Source of the DNA: Branchinecta lynchi | Lineage: Eukaryota > Arthropoda > Branchiopoda > Anostraca > Branchinectidae | Length of the DNA stretch: 64,000 bases | Assembly (NCBI GenBank): GCA_023053575.1 | Contig: JAKZAP010000007.1 | Coordinates: 27,677,464-27,741,463 of the forward strand | Reading direction: 5' to 3' | Shown here: positions 1 to 11,126 of the stretch, piece after piece | How the letters are laid out: every line of letters begins with the position of its first letter | Numbering within the stretch: the stretch's first letter is position 1 | Program-made: the position numbers and the translations under genes | The notes under the pieces: model-generated | Seen by the model: only the letters and a program-made list of their open reading frames with translations | What the model was told of the DNA's origin: nothing | The model's database searches: none

Positions 1-1287
1 GAGACTTGAGCCAGGCTGAGCTTAGTCTCAGTATAACACAAATGCCTAGTTTTCACAACAGTCTGAGTAGCCTAGTCCTTGCCTGCGGTGTTCCAGGATT
101 TTACACAGCCTGCCTACATTTGACATAGGCTACTCCGAACCCAGGGTATTCCCAACATTATGCACACCAGCATATCCAAAATCAGATACTGATTTCTTAA
201 ATTTCCCTCAGTCATCAATGGCCTAGTCTTGGCCCTATAGGCCTAAGTAAGTTGGCTACACAGAGCGCCATCACCAGTAACACGCACTTGCGGGTTTTAA
301 GGAAAAATAAAAGATGAGTTGCTACAAAAGTTGCTAAATCATGATTTTAAACTTAAAATTACACGCAAATAACGACTCCTTGCAACCAAGCTGACAAGGA
401 CCCTAGCCAAGAAGGGCCAAAATATTGCTGCTGAAGCATGGTAGCTGACGTATCCGTTGTATGCATGGCTTGAATATATGAAAATAAAGTTACAAATAAA
501 AACTAACCAGACTTCCCTAGAAAAATTTGTTGGCATAATAGACTAAAAGGTAGCATATCGATGGTCCTTAAATCGCACTTCCAGCAAGATGTGTACAAAA
601 TAAATAAAATTCTCCTTTCACCACTTGAAGATCATGTTCACATACCTTCCTGTTATAATCCGTCTGCATTGACAGTCTGTGCAAAAAACTAACACTCAAT
701 TTCATTAAAAACTCAACGTGAAAATGGCCTTGTTAAACTCAACGTCAAGACTACATCAGCCAGATGTCTACCAATATTCGTGCAAAAATTTATTTTCTTG
801 AACCTATTATTTCATTATGATCACCCGGCATCATTTTTATAATAAATTGCTATTTTTCAAAACAAGCATTAGAATACAGGCAAGGACCTAGAGAGTTAAT
901 CTTGACCTCAAACCAAAGCCCCCCCCCCCCTTATGTGATGCATCTGGTAGCATCCAGTCCTGCTAATAATAGGATGCAGTGGTAACAGTTACTACTGTAG
1001 TGCTTCTTCTTCTTCTTTATGTTAGGCCTCTTTGGACGGCAATGACGCTCAATTTAGGCCTCTTCCTTTTTGCGGCCTTCCAGTATGAATGCTCAGGACT
1101 GCAATGGTCTTCTCAGGGTATTCTTCTTCTGTTGTGGTGATTGGTAGAGTAACTGTAGTAGTCTTCTATTAAAACTTACAATTCCATTTAACTTTGATTC
1201 CACAATTGATCGATCTTCGAAATTCAGTATGTTTTCCTATGTTCCCAATTTCAGCAACAGCCTGGACGATTCCCCAGGTTTCATTTT
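1..1287. other. No gene seen at left edge
   Basis: About 405-460 matches the right end of E6 (42300-42360), so part is a dispersed repeat. A 31-base minus-strand stretch (653-683) has good splice borders but no partner exon. Otherwise unremarkable. Confidence 0.4.
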
Positions 1288-3191
1288 TATGGCACTTGAC
1301 TTTACTCAAGTGCCATATAGCGATCGTAATGTCTGTATGTCTGTCCACAAATTTGCTAGTTTGGGCACTTCCACATGACCTAGGACAATAAAACTTGGCA
1401 CGCATATCAGGGACACAACCGCATTAACTCGGAAATAATCACTTACCCGATCCGACCATCAATGGGGGAGTGCCAAGATCGGGAATCCGGAAATTAGTAA
1501 CATTCATAACTATGGAACGGATAATCGGGCGTGCATCAAACTTGACAGGTATAAAGAACAAGCGTCTTGGATTTCACTGTCAAATTCAGATCGGATCCGA
1601 CAACTGGGCGGGGGGCTGGAGGGGGACATCCGAAATCTCTTGAAACGCTTTTTCTAGTTGTTGTCGGACCCCTACCCCTTTCTTCACACTAGTATAGCTC
1701 TGAGCATGGATGAGTCATTCTTTCTTCACACTAGTATAGCTCTGCTCGTGGATGAGTCATTCTTTGGTTAAATTCGTTCCGAGAGAGCTATATCAATCAA
1801 AGGTCGAAGGGGTTGGTATAATATGTTGTTGAACCTTAGTAGGGGTTGATATAGATTGGGGGGTGCTAGAACGATGAAAATTGGCAGGCGTATCAGGGAC
1901 CCAGCCTGATTAACTTGCAAATAATCACTTTCCCAATCCGACTTTCCCCAGATCTGAGAGTCTAGAAACTAGGAACAACGATAGCAAAAAGGGAGCAAAA
2001 GGAGGCAAAAGAGCGCTGCACAAATGCGGTATCGATCCGCAGACCTCTGTGTCGTAGTTCCAGTGCTCTACCCCTGCCCTACGACTTGATGTATGTAGAA
2101 GCAAATGCGGGAACACATATGGTTTAAAGATTAAAGTAAGACTTAAGTAAATGCTAATCTTGCTCTGATGCTAACTAAACTTAAACTAAACAAATCTCGT
2201 GAAACACTTACACATAAGCTAGGACAATGAAACTGGGCAGGCATATCACAGAACCGACCAGATTAACTTGGAAATAATCACTTTCCAGATCTGATCATAG
2301 TGGGGGGAGTGGAGGGATTGGAAATCCGGAAACTATTACCATGCATAACTTTGGAGAGGGTAATCTGACATGCGTGAAACTTGAAATATATCAAGAAAAA
2401 GTGTTTCGGATATTCATTTTCAAATCCGGACCAGATTCGATACCTGTGGGGGGGGGCTGGAGGGGGGCACCGGAAATTTCCTGAAACGCTTCCACATAAG
2501 CTAGGACAATAAAACTTGGAAGCCATATGAAGGAACCGAATAGGTTAACTTGGAAATAATCACTTCCCTGATCCAGCCATCGTGGGGAGAGCGGAGGGAT
2601 GGGGAATCCGGAAACTAGAATCATACATAACTTTGGAACGGTTAATTGGACATGCATGAAACTTGACAAGTGCGAAGAACAAGTGTCTCAGATTTTCAAT
2701 TTCAAATCTGGCCTGAATCCGTTAACTGGGGGCGGGGGTAGAGGGGACATCGGAAATCTTTTTAAATGCTTAGGGTCGGGGGATCGGGATGGGACTTGGG
2801 AGGAGAGAACGAGCATAAGCCGTAGAGACAATACGAGACAATACCGACAAAACAGTACTAGATCTTGTCACAGTTGGGGGAGTTTGAGAGGGTTTTGCAC
2901 AATTCTGGTCATCACGAGCTGGGGTACTTCCAAATGTGCTATGACCATGAAACTTGGCAGGCTGTTAGGGACTCTGTCAGATTGGCTTAAAAATAGTCCC
3001 TACCCCGATCCAATCATCGTTGTTGGAGAAACAGTTATCTGTGAGTGGAATAACCATTTCAAATTTAGTAAATCAAGCCGATTTTCTGATGAAAGGAATT
3101 TCGGGAGAGAGATGCAGCCTTGACAACTGCAAACCGTATCTGAAAAACATGCTAACTGTCTTACAAGTGCCATATGAACTTTCAGCTCTTG
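1288..3191 (+). mobile_element. E1: complete E-family element (Helentron/HINE-like)
   Basis: Starts TATGGCACTTG, a short loop, CAAGTGCCATATAGCGATC, and ends with CAAGTGCCATATGAAC, then an AGCT-rich hairpin and CTCTTG followed by a T-run. The core is diverged tandem units, each with a 'gatgaaacttgg' motif, a purine-rich CCGGAATC tract and a pyrimidine/purine-rich GGGGG stretch. An antisense tRNA-like block lies at 2019-2087. No protein gene is present; long open frames here are translations of repeat units. Confidence 0.8.
2019..2087 (-). tRNA. tRNA-like module inside E1 (not a functional tRNA)
   Basis: On the minus strand a T-arm-like stem TGCGG/CCGCA encloses a seven-base loop, preceded by an anticodon-arm-like CTGGA...CACAG and a box-A-like region containing GGTAGAGC. 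The flanks (cgcattt... / ...gcagcgctctttt) match those of the block in E7, so it belongs to the element. The acceptor stem is poor, so it is a degenerate tRNA-derived module. Confidence 0.5.
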
Positions 3192-3618
3192 TTTTTTTAT
3201 GGCGATTAACCTTTTTGTTAGTGACTTGCGTTGCTGGCAAATATTTGAAACATTTTACCTAGTGTTGTAAAAGAGAAGATCTTTGTTTTTGGCTTTCAGG
3301 CATCAACATTGACTATAATGTAACTGTGGGGTGCCATGACTTCAATTCCACCCCAAAACAAACAAAACACCAAACTGCACCAAACAACAACTGCCTAAAC
3401 CCCTGAATTAAGAATAAGAAAGATTTATCAGTGAATATATTTTTTTGAAACTCACACCTTTCAACCAGCTTTCAACAGGCTTTACTATTTTTGATAGGCT
3501 ATGATGGATAGAGGTGCAACTAAGTCAGTTCTAAGCTAAATAATAACTCTGTCAAGTGGTTATAGAACAGACATAGCCTAGTACAGTAGTATAGGAGTTA
3601 TACTGGTAGTGGTATCCA
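3192..3618. other. No gene seen
   Basis: A/T-rich sequence between E1 and the hAT-like element. I see no exon, RNA or repeat boundary that I can support. Confidence 0.5.
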
Positions 3619-3626
3619 GGTGGTAT

Positions 3627-4717
3627 CAGAGGCGTTACAAGCCAAAATGGTTTTGTTGGGGGGACGAGGCATTTACCGACTGGCTGGTAATTTATACCGA
3701 CTTTTTCTGCAGAAAAAATAACTGTTTCCAACAACAAAAATGCCATTTTTGAAAAAAATCAACTGATTTTCAGAAAAAAAAGGAATATTTTGACAGAAAA
3801 ATTACCAATTTTCAGAAGAACTGACTGTTGTCCTGAAAAAAGCAACTATTTTGACGAAATAGCACGGAGCTTTGTGCAGACTCTGTTATCTTTTACTGAC
3901 TGCCCGACAGCATTGGGGGGGGGCCCCAAGTATGTGACACCCCTGGATCAGAATAATCTGATAATAAGGGATTTAGGCTTACCCAAAAAGATTAACAATT
4001 AAGAAGCAAAGAAAATCTCTGGTTGTCCTAGACTACAGTAGAGGTATGCTTATGTGAACACTTTTTAACTGTTCCACTACCTTGGCTTTCTTACTTGCAT
4101 ATAAAAAAGTAAAATGGTAAAGAAAAATAACAAACTTGATATCAGCAAACAGCCAACTATTTCAGGGTTATCCTGGCACAAACTTGAAGCAGAAATTCAA
4201 TTAACTTTCTTTGATTTTGAATTTATTAAAAAGGTCCTTCCTCTTTTGAAGACATCTGACGGTTCAGACCGCTATCTTCTCCATTGAAGTTGCGTTCCTC
4301 GCAGCAAACTTTTCAAATTATAAAAAGCAAACCAGAGCCTCGTTTTTGGTGCAATAGTGCTGCCGCATCGCTGCTGCAGCACTTCTTTACTTTGGCATAA
4401 TGTGCGTATTTGGATTCAATTTCTTCTTGATTGAAGCGGCAGCGCTGCAGCATCATGCAGGGAAGCACGGACTTGGTCGGGGAGCAAGTCCGTGATTCTC
4501 GAGAAGCGCTGCCGAGGCTCAGGTGTCAGCTGATGTCACTTGCATAGAAGAATTAGCAAAATATTTAAAAAGTGACAAAAGCAGGAGTGATTATTACTAG
4601 TGTAGGTGCTGATTTTCTGAAAACTGATTTTCAGCCAGCTTTTCATTCATTTTCATTCAACAGTTGATGGAATGGGGGGGCTACCTACCCCCCCCCCCCC
4701 CAGCGGTGATGCCCCTG
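3627..4717. mobile_element. hAT-like non-autonomous element
   Basis: Ends CAGAGGCGTTAC and (inverted) CAGGGGCATCACC, flanked by ggtggtat (3619-3626) and agtggtat (4718-4725), a 7/8 match to an 8-base target duplication as expected for hAT. There is no transposase. A second hAT-type end (GACACCCCTG) lies near 3948, and about 50 bases from 3957 recur outside at 4766, so the locus may be compound. Confidence 0.6.
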
Positions 4718-4765
4718 AGTGGTATAGGCTCCAGTTACAACCTGGTTACAATAGCCTAATGAATA

Positions 4766-4868
4766 ACCTGATAATAAGGATTTAGGCTTACCCAAAAAGA
4801 TTAAGAAGCAAAGAATCAGTCTGATGCACAACTGCTCTTCAGCCAGCTTTTCATTCAACAGTTGAAAC
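4766..4868. repeat. Partial duplicate of sequence at 3957-4010 and 4628-4665
   Basis: The stretch with 'ataaggatttaggcttac' recurs from 3962 with one base inserted, and 'cagccagcttttcattc' recurs from 4633. It suggests a local rearrangement around the hAT-like element. Confidence 0.6.
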
Positions 4869-5003
4869 AAAACCGTTCAGTAGCTCAGCCATGTCCTTAG
4901 ACAGTTGATTTTCCCGCGCTTCTTAACTTCGATTTCTTCTTGCGTAACGCAACGCGCCCTTCCTTCCTTCTGGTTTAGTTCTTTTTTTGTCGCTAGATGC
5001 CTG

Positions 5004-5308
5004 TAGAGCGTCTTCCACCCTTCTAACAATAATAACTATTAGTTACTATTTTCGTTCCAACCTCGTGAAAAGTTACTTTGCGAACCTTCCAGCCTTCTCG
5101 AAACTAACAATTTGCTTACCATTTCCGAGAGAGTAGTAAGCCTGGTAACTACGAATCTCTGTGATGTGATTGGCAGTATTGGCCGGACTACTCCGTGGGC
5201 CGTGGCACGATATTTTGGTGAAAATAGAAAAAGTAGTAACTTTTTCACGAAGTTGAAGCGAAAATAGTAATTAACAGTTACTATTGTTAGAAGGGTGGAA
5301 CACGCTTT
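5004..5308. mobile_element. S1: MITE, about 48-base terminal inverted repeats
   Basis: Terminal repeats GAGCGTcTTCCACCCTTC... and its inverse ending GGGTGGAACACGCT extend about 48 bases and contain 'actattagttactatttt'. Other copies: S2 (24092-24375) and S3 (split by E9). A TA target duplication, clear in S2, suggests a Tc1/mariner-type MITE. Confidence 0.8.
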
Positions 5309-6394
5309 ATCTGTGCTCTACCCAATTATGTCAAACTTCATCACATCTTTCAAATCTGGCTTCTGACTTCAAAGTGCTAACGCTGACTAAAGTTCTCCGC
5401 GGGACTAATGCATGACTTTGAGTGAACCGAAAGCCTGATCGCTTAGTCCCATTCATATAACTTGTACCGAAATGTAACGTGTGAGAGTTTTTATTTTTTT
5501 TAGTAAACCTTCACCTTCACTCAATCCGTTCTGAGCTGGATGACAAAACTTTGTTCATCTCCTGAAAGTTTCTTTGTCCTACTTGACACCGCAAAGCAGT
5601 TCGATCAGCTGAATTTTTTTGGAGTTCTATTTAGGCACTTCTTGGCAAGGGTCCTCTTCAGGCTCTAGCTGGAAAATGAACTTGTGGGAAAGAAAATTCT
5701 CAATATAATTTTTTTTTGAAATACTAGCAGTTTGCACGGTCGAATATGATTTGCAGTCAGAAGGAATATATACGTTTCTTTGTCCCCTGTACAATTTTCC
5801 CTTTCAGTTTCTTGTTGTGTCAGCACCATGCGCGTCACTGTGGGGGCAAGGGGAAGGAGACTCCCACGAAAGGTCCTGATTATCAGGATTTACTGCACGT
5901 AAAGAATTAAATTCTACGAACTTTAATTGGGCGAAATCTAATTACAATGAATTTCCAATCCCAAGAAATTATATTTAATTCGTCGGTAAGCTTTTGGTGA
6001 GTGAAGTTAGAAAGTTGAAGTCGTTGGTAAATCGAATATATTTTTTATTAAACACTCCGTCAAACACAGTCCCTGTCCTTTTAGGTCTTTGTCGGTAAAT
6101 TGGCCACTGTGGCAACCTGTTTTCCATCTTTCGTCTTTAGGTCTTTGTCAAATGTCCGTTCGCACACACACACGGCTAACACTCAAAATGCCACACGAAT
6201 GGATAAATTTGAGGTTTTCAGTCCGTAATTAGGCGTGATTGACTGACGGGAGGAGTCGACCGAGTATCAGAATGACAATAATCTTTTGATGAACTTGTAT
6301 AATCTCAGTTATAAATATAAGACTGGTTTATTGTTATTTACAAGAAACATTTGCAGCCTATTGCGTCGTGGTTAGATGCCGCCAAATTATCGCT
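5309..6394. other. No gene seen
   Basis: Intergenic-looking A/T-rich sequence with no supportable exon or element boundary. Confidence 0.5.
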
Positions 6395-6619
6395 TATCAG
6401 ATCCGAAGTGCTAAGGCGAAAAGTAAAAAAAAATACTTTAGCCAAACGATATATATTCATGATCCGCAAGGGTCCATGATCATTTTTGCCTCAAGGGTTT
6501 TGCTTACAAGTGAATTTCTGTACAAATAATAATTTATTCAATTGATTCAGTATTCATTCAGCACTTGTGCGCGCAACATCTCATGCTGCTGTGCTATGTG
6601 TAGAGCCTCTTACGTCACG

Positions 6620-7720
6620 ATGTCTGGACAGAATGAGAACCTGTATTATTCGCCCGTGTTAAATTTCGTTCAGCGAAATAAGGAAGAGGGAATCGAAGAT
6701 GAGATTATCAAGAGATTTGGAGCGGAGTTTTTCGATAGCGAAGCGATTGTGATCGCAAAGAAATGGCTAGGCTCAAAGCTGGATCCTGATGCGCTTTTTC
6801 AGAAGCGAACTGGAGCGAAGGCACCTTCTAGTCACCTCGGAGATATCTTGGACATGCTGAGAAAAGGTGATTCAGTCTGTTTTTCTATTCCGACTTTCGT
6901 CATTCGAAGCCCTTCGGAAGTGCCAGTTATACCAGCTTCGGCCTACTCGGCTTTGCTCTCGAAAGTAAATGAACTGAACTTGCACCTAAAGAGTATTTCA
7001 AATCAGTTCGAGTCTTATTCAGCCAGTTTTCCACCGCTACTCCAGCCTGGGGCTGCTGCCTCTTCTCTACTGAATAGCCATGCCACAGTGATTGTTTCAA
7101 ACCTTCCTCAAACGGTTTGTGACCCCAAAAGTCGAAAGGAATTTTTTGACCAATTATCAGGTCACGAGTCAGTAGCCAGCGTCCACCCACGAGGCGACGA
7201 GTTGTATGTCAACATCGAAAAATCTGTCATTTCGGATTTTTGCAATTCGATCAGTGCGACCGCTTCGGGTGTTACTACTAAAACCGTGCTTAAGCGTCAC
7301 CTTGGGACTGTTAGAGGTATCCCTGAAGATTTTGCCGTTGCTGGACTAAATTCGTACCCTGGTGTGACCGAAGCCACTCGTTTCGGCTCTTCACAAACAG
7401 TTAAGCTGGAGTTTTCGGACACGTTTGCAAAAAGCAATGCCCTCAAGAACGGCCTGAAAATAGGTTACGAAATATTCCGTGTGTACGATTTCGTCAGTGT
7501 ACCCCGGTGCTGCTTCAAATGCAGATCTCCAGATCACATGAAGAACGATTGTACCAGTCCTGTTGATAAATGTGCTCGCTGTGCCGGTAATCATACCGCC
7601 TCTAAGGAATCGCCTTGCCGAAATAGCCCCAAGTGTGCGAACTGCAAAGGTGATCATACATCTTTTAGTCTGAAATGCCCTGTGCTGAAGTCTCGCGTTT
7701 TAAGCAGTGCCCGAAAATGA
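6620..7720 (+). CDS. LINE A ORF1, Gag-like zinc-knuckle protein
   Basis: 366 codons from ATG 6620 (MSGQNENLYYSP); an in-frame ATG also lies at 6542. The C-terminal third has three zinc knuckles: CX2CX4HX4C (CFKCRSPDHMKNDC), CX2CX3HX7C and CX2CX3HX6C, at about residues 298-353. Such triple-knuckle ORF1 proteins bind the element's RNA in Jockey/I/R1-type LINEs (family knowledge). The frame is intact, and its stop overlaps the ORF2 start as ATGA (7717-7720), suggesting coupled termination-reinitiation. Confidence 0.85.
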   Translation: MSGQNENLYYSPVLNFVQRNKEEGIEDEIIKRFGAEFFDSEAIVIAKKWLGSKLDPDALFQKRTGAKAPSSHLGDILDMLRKGDSVCFSIPTFVIRSPSEVPVIPASAYSALLSKVNELNLHLKSISNQFESYSASFPPLLQPGAAASSLLNSHATVIVSNLPQTVCDPKSRKEFFDQLSGHESVASVHPRGDELYVNIEKSVISDFCNSISATASGVTTKTVLKRHLGTVRGIPEDFAVAGLNSYPGVTEATRFGSSQTVKLEFSDTFAKSNALKNGLKIGYEIFRVYDFVSVPRCCFKCRSPDHMKNDCTSPVDKCARCAGNHTASKESPCRNSPKCANCKGDHTSFSLKCPVLKSRVLSSARK

Positions 7721-10329
7721 CTGAGTCCCTTTCAGCTGTCTCTTATAACATAAATGGTACAAGAAGAAAAGAGCATGTTATTGACGAACTTTTGTGTAAT
7801 TATGACATTGTCTGCTTGCAAGAACACTTATTATCGTCGGCTAATACAAACCTGCTAAAAAGAAGTGCTAATCATGTCGTTTTCGTATCGGCGGCACGTA
7901 CTACTTTCGGACGGCCGTCGGGTGGGCTTGCATGCATTTTGAACCAGAATAGCGTTGCTTGCTATTCGCCTGCACTTTTTCACAGTGATTCTAACCTTTT
8001 GGCCGTGCGGATTAACGATTTAGTAATCGTTAATGTCTACTTACCTTGGTCCAGTCTCTTAACAGATTCGCTAAGACTTGCAGTGTGTTATGAATCTGTG
8101 TCAAGTCAAGGTTATCGTTTTTTATTGCGGGGGACTTTAACGCTGATCTGCTTTCGTCTAATATTCGTTCGGACTTGATATTTGATTCTCTGCCCCAGTT
8201 TAATTTGGTCGAAAAAACATGTATTTATTCATATCTTCATCATTCCGGGAGTAAAAGTAATATCGATCATGTTGTTTGTTCTCCGGGTCTACCCGTTTCT
8301 ACCGTAACCGTTCATGAAGATCACTGCGATTTAGATCACCTACCGATTTCGTTTGTTTTTCAACTACCGATTTGTTCCAATCGTAATGCCTCGCAAGCAG
8401 AGCGAAAGTGGGTTTTTCGGCAAAATTGGAATAAGATAAATATGCCACTGTATATTTCTACGCTGACTATGCTACTTGCTACGATTCAAGTTCCTTTCCA
8501 CCTCCTACAGCTTAGTTGGAAGTCTTCAAACGATAAGAAAACTTTAAATGATTATTATCTTAACATAGTATCTTGTCTTAAGACAGCTGAATTGTCTGCT
8601 GTTCCACAGGAGCGAGTCAGGCGAAAAACGCGTAAACCGGAATGGTTGTGGGATCCCGAACTGAAATCGGTTAAAAATATAAGCAAAGTTTTGGCTGCGT
8701 ATTTGGGTCTCTTGTGATCGTCCGTCTGAAGGGGTTATTCACCAAATAAAACAAAAGACTAAATTAGAATACAAAAAATATTTACGTTCTACTAAATCAA
8801 AAATATCGAATATCAGTAAATCTGATTGGCAAAAGGTAATTAATTCTGAGAAACTGGATGTTTCTTCCGGTACAAGCCCGATTAGTGCTAGTGCGTGGTA
8901 TAGTTATTATAGTCAAATTTTCAGTTCAGTTAATCATCACATCCACTCGGTCTTTTCGAAACTTCTTATTGCCGCGCTTCCCGTATCGCTGAGCCAGACC
9001 CAGATTCTGCCAGTTGAGCTCTCTGTGGTTCAGCAGGCAGTGAAACGGCTTAAATCCAATTCTCTGGACTGTGATGGTATTTCTGCTAACCATTTGAAAG
9101 TTGATTGCCCGCTTCTTTTTCAACATTTGCAGCTGCTTTTCCAAATGTGCTTGTGTACGTCTGCGGTACCGAAAAGCTTTCTATGTGGGTCCGTAACGTC
9201 AATCCTCAAAAGAGGGAAACCTCCTAATGATTGCGCGTCTTATCGACCAATAACCGTGTCATGCAATCTCAGTAAAGTGTTAGAATATGTTCTTCTCCCT
9301 TCGTTTTCAAGTGCACATTTTGGGGAAAATCAGCTTGGTTTCTCATCTGGGGTAGGGTGTCAGCAAGCCCATCGAGTTCTAGCTAATCTTCTTATTGACG
9401 CGACAAAAAAGGGATATGAACTCCATTTATGCGCCTTAGATCTTTCCAAGGCCTTTGACAGTGTCGTTCACTCACAAGCCCTGTTCTCCCTTTTTAGTCA
9501 CGGTATTAATCTTTCTTTGGTTTTTCTCCTTCGTTACTGGTATGCTAATTCTTTTCTGAGGTTAAAGACGGATGGGGTTATATCTGATTCTAAAATACCG
9601 GTACGACGTGGTGTCAGACAAGGTGCTGTCCTTTCCCCTTCTATCTTTAAACTTTGCATTTCTTCCGTTTTATCTTCTGTCCCAACTACGTGTATCTCTC
9701 AGAATGTAAATATTTCTTACATAGCATACGCTGACGACATACTTCTAATTAGTAGGACTAGAAAAGGCCTTTCTCTTTCTGTATCAACAGTTGCAGCTAA
9801 CCTTAGCAAAATTGGGTTGTCACTAAACTTAACAAAATGCGAATATCTTTCTTTTAACAGTAATTCTAACTCGCCTTTGGATTGCGCTTCTTTTTCTGTT
9901 CCTTGTGTCCCTTCTTTTCGGTGGTTGGGTATTAACATTGCTAAAAATCTGAAATCCTTCCGAGACCAAGCTGTGACGGATTGTAAGAAAAAGATCCAAG
10001 CATCTTACTCTAAAATTGTCGCTAATCGGGGCAAATACAGTAGGAAGTCCCTTGCTAAATTGTACTCTGTTTTTACTGATCATTCAGTTTTGTTTCTTTC
10101 TGGTGTTTATCCCATCCTCGGGCGAAAAGATATTCGGTCGTTACGTTCTTATTACTTTCGGTTCTCGCGTTTTCTACTGTATTTGCCTCCGTGGTATCGG
10201 AACCGCAACCTTATTTCAGTTTTCGGGCTTCCAGATATAACCGGAAAGCTAGTTGAGCTTGCTGATAAACTCCCCCAGACAGTGAAGGCTCTCCCAGCTC
10301 ATCATGGGTTTGTCCGCCTCCTTAAATAA
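7717..10329 (+). pseudogene. LINE A ORF2, endonuclease-reverse transcriptase, two frameshifts
   Basis: About 870 codons starting MTESLSAVSYNINGTRR. Endonuclease motifs: SYNING, CLQEH, GDFNAD (after the first frameshift near 8125), SNIDHVV, DLDHLP. A second frameshift lies near 8685; from there the frame is open to the stop at 10329. RT motifs: DCDGI, SYRPITV, QLGFSSG, LDLSKAFDS, VRRGVRQGAVLSP, YIAYADD, GLSLNLTKCE, WLGI. No RNase H domain follows; the C-terminus has FLLYLPPWYRNRN. As it stands the frame is broken by two small indels, so the copy is probably recently dead. Confidence 0.88.
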
Positions 10330-10940
10330 TCAAGTGTGTTTGTTGTGTATTTAGTCGTTTTTGTTGTATTTTATTTTTCTTTTTTGTTTATACTCCGCTT
10401 TTGTTCATTTAGCGGGTTACAAAATAAATTAATTAATTAATATACATTTTCATGATTCCAATGAGCTTATCATCATTGTGCTTCAGGAGTGTTCATTACA
10501 GATGGATCTCTAGCTCCCTTAAAGTGCGCATCATCACGGCCAAATGCACAAATAGAATAGTTTATAAGGACCCATGATCGTTCTTATCTCAAGGGTTTTG
10601 CTTAGAATTGATCGCAATTAAACCAACACACGAATTGACGAATTCCTACTTTCATCCTACGACCCAGCCTTGAAAGTGCCGTATGAGCTTCCAGCTCTTG
10701 TTAATCAAGGAATCCTCCTTACCTTCGTGATGCTAGGTAACTGGTGGATTTGGATCTCCTGGTTTTGTTTTCTGGGTTGACACAATTTTATACGATATTG
10801 CTTCTTTACTTTAACGCAAACAATTCTGAACTGATCAAGAAACAAAACAAGAGCTGAAAGGCAAGAAACACTTGCAAGAGTAGGAAAAATGTTGACGGGA
10901 GGTTTTTTGTTTGGGAGTTTTGTACAGAGTCGAATATTAT

Positions 10941-10946
10941 TTTATT
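10941..10946 (-). promoter_or_regulatory. Polyadenylation signal AATAAA of small gene
   Basis: AATAAA on the minus strand, 35 bases past the stop codon of the candidate small gene, inside an A/T-rich 3' region. Confidence 0.4.
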
Positions 10947-10980
10947 ATACACTAAGTAAAAAGTACTGTAAAAGGCATTT

Positions 10981-11126
10981 CTAGAACTCCTCTTCTTCGT
11001 TGGGGGGTTCAATGGTCTTCAATATGGTTTCGACATTTATATCAAGTACGTTTCTTCTTTGAATTGTTGCTGCGTAATTTTCCGTTTCGAGGAGACGGAC
11101 CTCTGCTTCGTCTAGAGTTTCGCCTG
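10981..11126 (-). CDS. Terminal exon of candidate small gene
   Basis: 146 bases ending at TAG (10983-10981). The frame stays open back to the acceptor, with strongly acidic composition at the end. The acceptor's pyrimidine tract (ctttttctc) lies in sequence that matches the E family. Confidence 0.5.

Larger units (their letters stand above)
6530..10440 (+). mobile_element. LINE A: near-complete two-ORF non-LTR retrotransposon
   Basis: Contains ORF1 (zinc knuckles) and ORF2 (AP endonuclease plus reverse transcriptase), a short 3' UTR with the hairpin-like tccgc...gcgggt motif (about 10395-10422), and a tail of repeated AATT. The 5' UTR is short or slightly truncated; the exact 5' edge is uncertain. 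It lacks RNase H. LINEs B, C and F are relatives, sharing the LLYLPxWYxNR C-terminal motif or a variant of it. Confidence 0.85.
6395..10700 (+). mobile_element. E3: 5'-truncated E element split by LINE A
   Basis: 6395-6525 and 10441-10700 are the two halves of the E-family 3' part: about 110-base units with 'tcaagggttttgctta' and 'aaagtgcgcatc', then AAGTGCCGTATGAGC, a hairpin and CTCTTG. LINE A sits between them. The head and core are missing. Confidence 0.75.

Noticed and set aside
653..683. 31-base minus-strand exon with good acceptor (ttttttgcacag) and donor (gtatgt)
   Set aside because: No partner exon or recognisable protein could be found; too short to support alone.
9025..9025. GTG at 9025 as the start of the LINE A reverse transcriptase
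   Set aside because: The same frame is open upstream to the frameshift near 8685; it is an internal valine codon in ORF2.
10848..10890. Apparent 3' terminus of E4 (caagagctgaaagg...cacttgcaag)
   Set aside because: The hairpin does not form, and the terminal exon of the small gene lies between it and the E4 body, so it is probably chance similarity or an unrelated relic.
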